Source of the DNA: Acidobacteriota bacterium
Lineage (GTDB): Bacteria; Acidobacteriota; Terriglobia; Terriglobales; Acidobacteriaceae
Reading direction: 5' to 3'
Assembly (NCBI GenBank): GCA_003225175.1
Contig: QIBA01000046.1
Span: 26,675 to 90,674 of the forward strand
DNA length: 64,000 nt
Positions 61,528-64,000 of the stretch are shown piece by piece (positions within the stretch are counted from its first letter, which is position 1; the number at the start of each line of letters is the position of its first letter). The position numbers and the translations under genes were made by a program. Below the pieces are notes generated by a model that did no database searches, was not told the DNA's origin, and worked only from the letters and a program-made list of their open reading frames with translations.

Positions 61528-61914
61528 ATGAAGAAGATGTCTTCCGGAATTTCACCGCTCATCGCGATTGACCGGGACGGTCCGGTGGCGCTGCATCAGC
61601 AGATTTATGACACGCATGCGACTACTCTACGCTGAGCGCCGCAACCTTCTGATGGAGAGCATTCGCAAATACCTGGGATTCGCGGCAAACATCATCGGCG
61701 AGCAGGCCAGAATGCATCTATGTGTGACCGAGGGATCAACGATCGCGAGATCGCGGAACGCGCCGCAGGCCAGCATCTCTGGCTGCTGCCGCTCTCGTCC
61801 TCTTATCTGCGCAAGCCCGCATTTCACGGATTCATTTTGGGCTTCGGCAGCACGAAAGCGGAAGAAATACCTACTTGCGTACGCAAGCTTGCTGCTCTAT
61901 TAAAAACGAATTGA
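61528..61914 (+). pseudogene. MocR/PdxR-type regulator remnant with internal deletion
   Basis: The frame from ATG 61528 reads SPLIAIDRDGPVALHQQIYD, the beginning of a MocR (GntR-HTH plus aminotransferase) protein. It then passes directly, with a frameshift, into MRLLYAERRNLLMESIRKYL, which belongs near the C-terminus of the same family. After another shift come GINDREIAERAAGQHLWLLP and FILGFGSTKAEEIPTCVRKL to the stop. The whole DNA-binding and most of the PLP domain are missing, so about 350 residues were deleted and the rest is frameshifted. Confidence 0.8.
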
Positions 61915-62093
61915 GGAACAACTCATCGGGTCAACGGTTTGATTCCGTGGTTCCGGCCGCCCCCGGCGTGTAGAAGGCGCGCGAATCGCACGCGGTGAGA
62001 TTGCTCATTGTGCTTGCAGGACACGCATGGCTAAAAGTTTGCGGCTATATGCCGATCATCTCGATACAGCGTTCGTTGTTTTCATGCCGGGAT

Positions 62094-62543
62094 TCAAGCT
62101 CCGCTTCCAGCGGCACTCGTGTTTGCGACATCATTGATCGTCGTGCTGGCAAATGAAATGCCTGCAATTCCCATTTCTGTGCATCTCGCAGCCCAGGCCT
62201 CTCGGGAAATCGCGCCGTCTGAAAGTTGCTGGATCAGCTTGTGCGGGTTAAGTTGTTCGTCACCTCGGCTGAGATAAAACTCTCCAGGGCGGGAATGCAG
62301 TGTCCATCCATGGTTGATCAAGGTGAGCCCCAAAGCTGTAGCCAGAAGAGAGCGCGCCCGCTCAACCCGTTGCTCAGGTCTCAAGAGCATCCCCTCCGGA
62401 TCACGGATTTTGCGTGCGATCTGCGGAACTTTCCCCAAAGCTTCAAAAAGCTTGTCAGCGGCGATCTCTTGCAGGAGCGAGGAATATTCGCTTACCCAGT
62501 TCGCCCAGGCCGGGATCAGCACCTTATTTCTCCCACGAGACAC
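62094..62543 (-). CDS. Protein coupled to an M48 protease, unknown function
   Basis: The 149-residue product starts inside the last 20 bases of the protease gene, so it is translationally coupled. It is soluble, with WANWVSEYSSLLQEIAADKL at the start and a helical middle (PEQRVERARSLLATALGLTL). The C-terminal part (LSDGAISREAWAARCTEMGI) ends in a Ser/Thr/Ala tail. I do not recognise a domain. Gene coupling suggests it modulates or is a partner of the protease. Confidence 0.65.
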   Translation of the reverse strand: MSRGRNKVLIPAWANWVSEYSSLLQEIAADKLFEALGKVPQIARKIRDPEGMLLRPEQRVERARSLLATALGLTLINHGWTLHSRPGEFYLSRGDEQLNPHKLIQQLSDGAISREAWAARCTEMGIAGISFASTTINDVANTSAAGSGA

Positions 62544-63657
62544 GCTTCAGCGCGTTCTTCGGCAAGCCGGGATTCGCACATTCCAGAAAGCGCAGTTCCT
62601 CCGAACCGGGATCGTTCAGCAGCCCTAAGGCTGGGGTTAGATCTCCAGATGGAGACTGGATGGCCAGCCGCTCGGCCGCAGTGAGGCGATCCCGAAGCGG
62701 GGGATGGGTATCGAAACTATCCTTCTTCCCTTCTCGAATTTCGCTCTCGATGCCCAATTGAACCTGCTTCGCAATATCCGGCGCTGCCAGAAACTGCGAG
62801 AAGCCGGCGCCGATCGCAGGCAGGCAACCGAGATTGAGCATGGGGAGGACTTCGGTTTGCCAGTACGTCGGCCAGGCCAGCGCTGTTCCATGCACAACCC
62901 GCAGGCCGCCGCTCAACCATTCCGGCCCAGCCACGATCGCCGCAAGCTCGTCCGCCCGATATTCCTGACGCCGTGAGACGAAATTCACGGCGCGCAGAAA
63001 TACGAGCCAGTACCATTTCAGGATTCCAAACACAACCATGTACAGCACCGCAACGATGCCTGGCAAGCGGTGTTCTCCCATCGAACCGATCGCGCGGAAG
63101 GTGCGGATCATGAACATCTGTGTCCGGTGAACCCATGGCCCGAGGCTGGTATCCCCGCCGTAGTAATGCGCAAATTCATGGGCCAGGATCGCCCTGAATT
63201 GGGAAATGTTGAGCGCGGCGAGTAAGGGCAGCCCCAATCCCATGACTCGCCTGCTGCCGAATCCCATGAGACCGCCACGATCCGCCACCCACGCGTTGGG
63301 ATCACTAATAAGATAAATCTCCCGTGGAACAGGCTCTCGCAGGGACGCAGCAATGTTCTCGATTTCTGCAAAGAGACGTGGGTGCGACGCGAGCTGCAGC
63401 AAAACCCCGGGCGCTTCAAATTTGTCGGGCCGCGGTACCAAAGACCAGAACATCACTCCGGCAACTACGATCCCGCCCAGCAACAACGCAAACGTCTGAA
63501 AGTTGGGAAGGTTAGAGACGGCCAACCATGGCAGATACACACATGCGACAGCCAGCAGCAAAGTAAATAAATAGGAAAAGACCACCATAACGATCGCCAG
63601 CATCGCGAACAAAAGCAGCGAACGGCGTTGCGGAATACTGCCTACAGGAAGCGACAT
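62524..63657 (-). CDS. M48-family membrane zinc metalloprotease
   Basis: ATG 63657 (MSLPVGSIPQRRSLLLFAML) is preferred over ATG 63720. Two helices (LLLFAMLAIVMVVFSYLFTL; FQTFALLLGGIVVAGVMFW) precede the catalytic domain. The zinc motif is ILAHEFAHYYGGDT, the third ligand is in RRQEYRADELAAIVAG (Glu), and further helices lie between them (GIVAVLYMVVFGILKWYWLV). This is an Ste24/HtpX-like arrangement with the active site at the cytosolic face. The C-terminal ~130 residues resemble the M48 accessory region (DTHPPLRDRLTAAER). A small gene overlaps its 3' end by 20 bases. Confidence 0.88.
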   Translation of the reverse strand: MSLPVGSIPQRRSLLLFAMLAIVMVVFSYLFTLLLAVACVYLPWLAVSNLPNFQTFALLLGGIVVAGVMFWSLVPRPDKFEAPGVLLQLASHPRLFAEIENIAASLREPVPREIYLISDPNAWVADRGGLMGFGSRRVMGLGLPLLAALNISQFRAILAHEFAHYYGGDTSLGPWVHRTQMFMIRTFRAIGSMGEHRLPGIVAVLYMVVFGILKWYWLVFLRAVNFVSRRQEYRADELAAIVAGPEWLSGGLRVVHGTALAWPTYWQTEVLPMLNLGCLPAIGAGFSQFLAAPDIAKQVQLGIESEIREGKKDSFDTHPPLRDRLTAAERLAIQSPSGDLTPALGLLNDPGSEELRFLECANPGLPKNALKRVSWEK

Positions 63658-63990
63658 GACTGATGAAAGAGCCCGACTAAAGAAGTAAGTCCGGCTCTGG
63701 AACTTGAACCGACGCAACATACCACACTCGCTCTCTCCGATTCGTGAAATTCCGAAAGCTCGACAACCATGGGAACGTTTGCTACGTGAGTTGAGTGGAC
63801 TATGTGGAGGCCGGATGCGCTACCCGGTTTTCCGCCTAGACCGACGGTTTTTGATCATTCTGTGGCATTTTTGCCACTTCCTTTGTGGCCGCAATTCGTG
63901 GTAGCACAGCAGTAGGAATGTCGAAGTTCGGTGCTAATTCGGGAACTAAGCGGTTGCGGGCTGGCTACTGTCTGTCGAGAGGCGAGAAGT

Positions 63991-64000
63991 ATGGCCAATG
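63991..64000 (+). CDS. Possible start of a gene cut by the window end
   Basis: ATGGCCAATG at the very end is preceded by GAGAGGCGAGAAGT, a plausible Shine-Dalgarno at 6-9 bases. Only three codons are visible, so nothing can be said about the product. The rest of 63658-63990 shows no gene I can support. Confidence 0.25.

Overview
This 64 kb window reads as chromosomal DNA of an Acidobacteriota bacterium, most likely class Terriglobia (Koribacter-like). The inference rests on gene content: an 892-residue MacB-like permease of the acidobacterial 'duplicated orphan permease' type next to a PadR regulator, a VWFA-related acidobacterial-type secreted protein, an ASPIC/UnbV-FG-GAP protein facing a large TPR protein, DUF4142, DUF1059 and DUF1905 proteins, and a tilS-hpt-ftsH cluster. 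I see no phage, plasmid or CRISPR signature. Mobile signal is limited to dispersed palindromes, a MITE-like inverted repeat, a tandem duplication and decayed genes.

Layout. 0-3 kb: a bufferin operon (Cys-rich precursor, DUF692 MNIO enzyme, DUF2063 partner, DoxX membrane protein) with an attenuator-like hairpin after the precursor. 3-14.5 kb: a secreted HExxH protein, a DUF1905 protein, a lone receiver, tRNA-Ser(UGA), membrane and secreted proteins, a uxuA-like remnant, a GT39-like transferase, a lipoprotein/histidine kinase/NarL-type regulator operon, a TlpA-like thioredoxin, an outer-membrane protein and a Fis-type regulator. 14.5-16.9 kb: no protein genes. The + strand is packed with about twenty GNRA-capped hairpins, its ends are joined by a 12-bp helix, and it stops at a strong terminator. 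I interpret it as a roughly 1.5 kb structured non-coding RNA. A 228-bp tandem duplication follows. 16.9-32.5 kb: S4-domain protein, porin-like protein, Tat-exported GH101-like protein, UnbV and TPR proteins, M28 peptidase, VWA protein, ThiE and a VOC protein. 32.5-48.8 kb: housekeeping block with a zinc-ribbon coiled-coil protein, Nramp-like transporter, TldE/TldD, CPA2 antiporter, GH18, TonB, IspF, IspD, TilS, Hpt and FtsH. 48.8-64 kb: a DedA-rhodanese fusion with an in-frame TGA and a SECIS-like hairpin (candidate selenoprotein), a hydrolase, PadR plus permease, RsmI, a phosphotransferase-fold protein, a FEN-type nuclease, small secreted proteins, a LytTR regulator, a MocR remnant and an M48 protease.

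The three most notable items are the giant ornate RNA (14.83-16.38 kb), the selenocysteine candidate at 49,950, and the bufferin operon. All functional statements come from reading the sequence and recalled family knowledge; no searches or folding programs were run.
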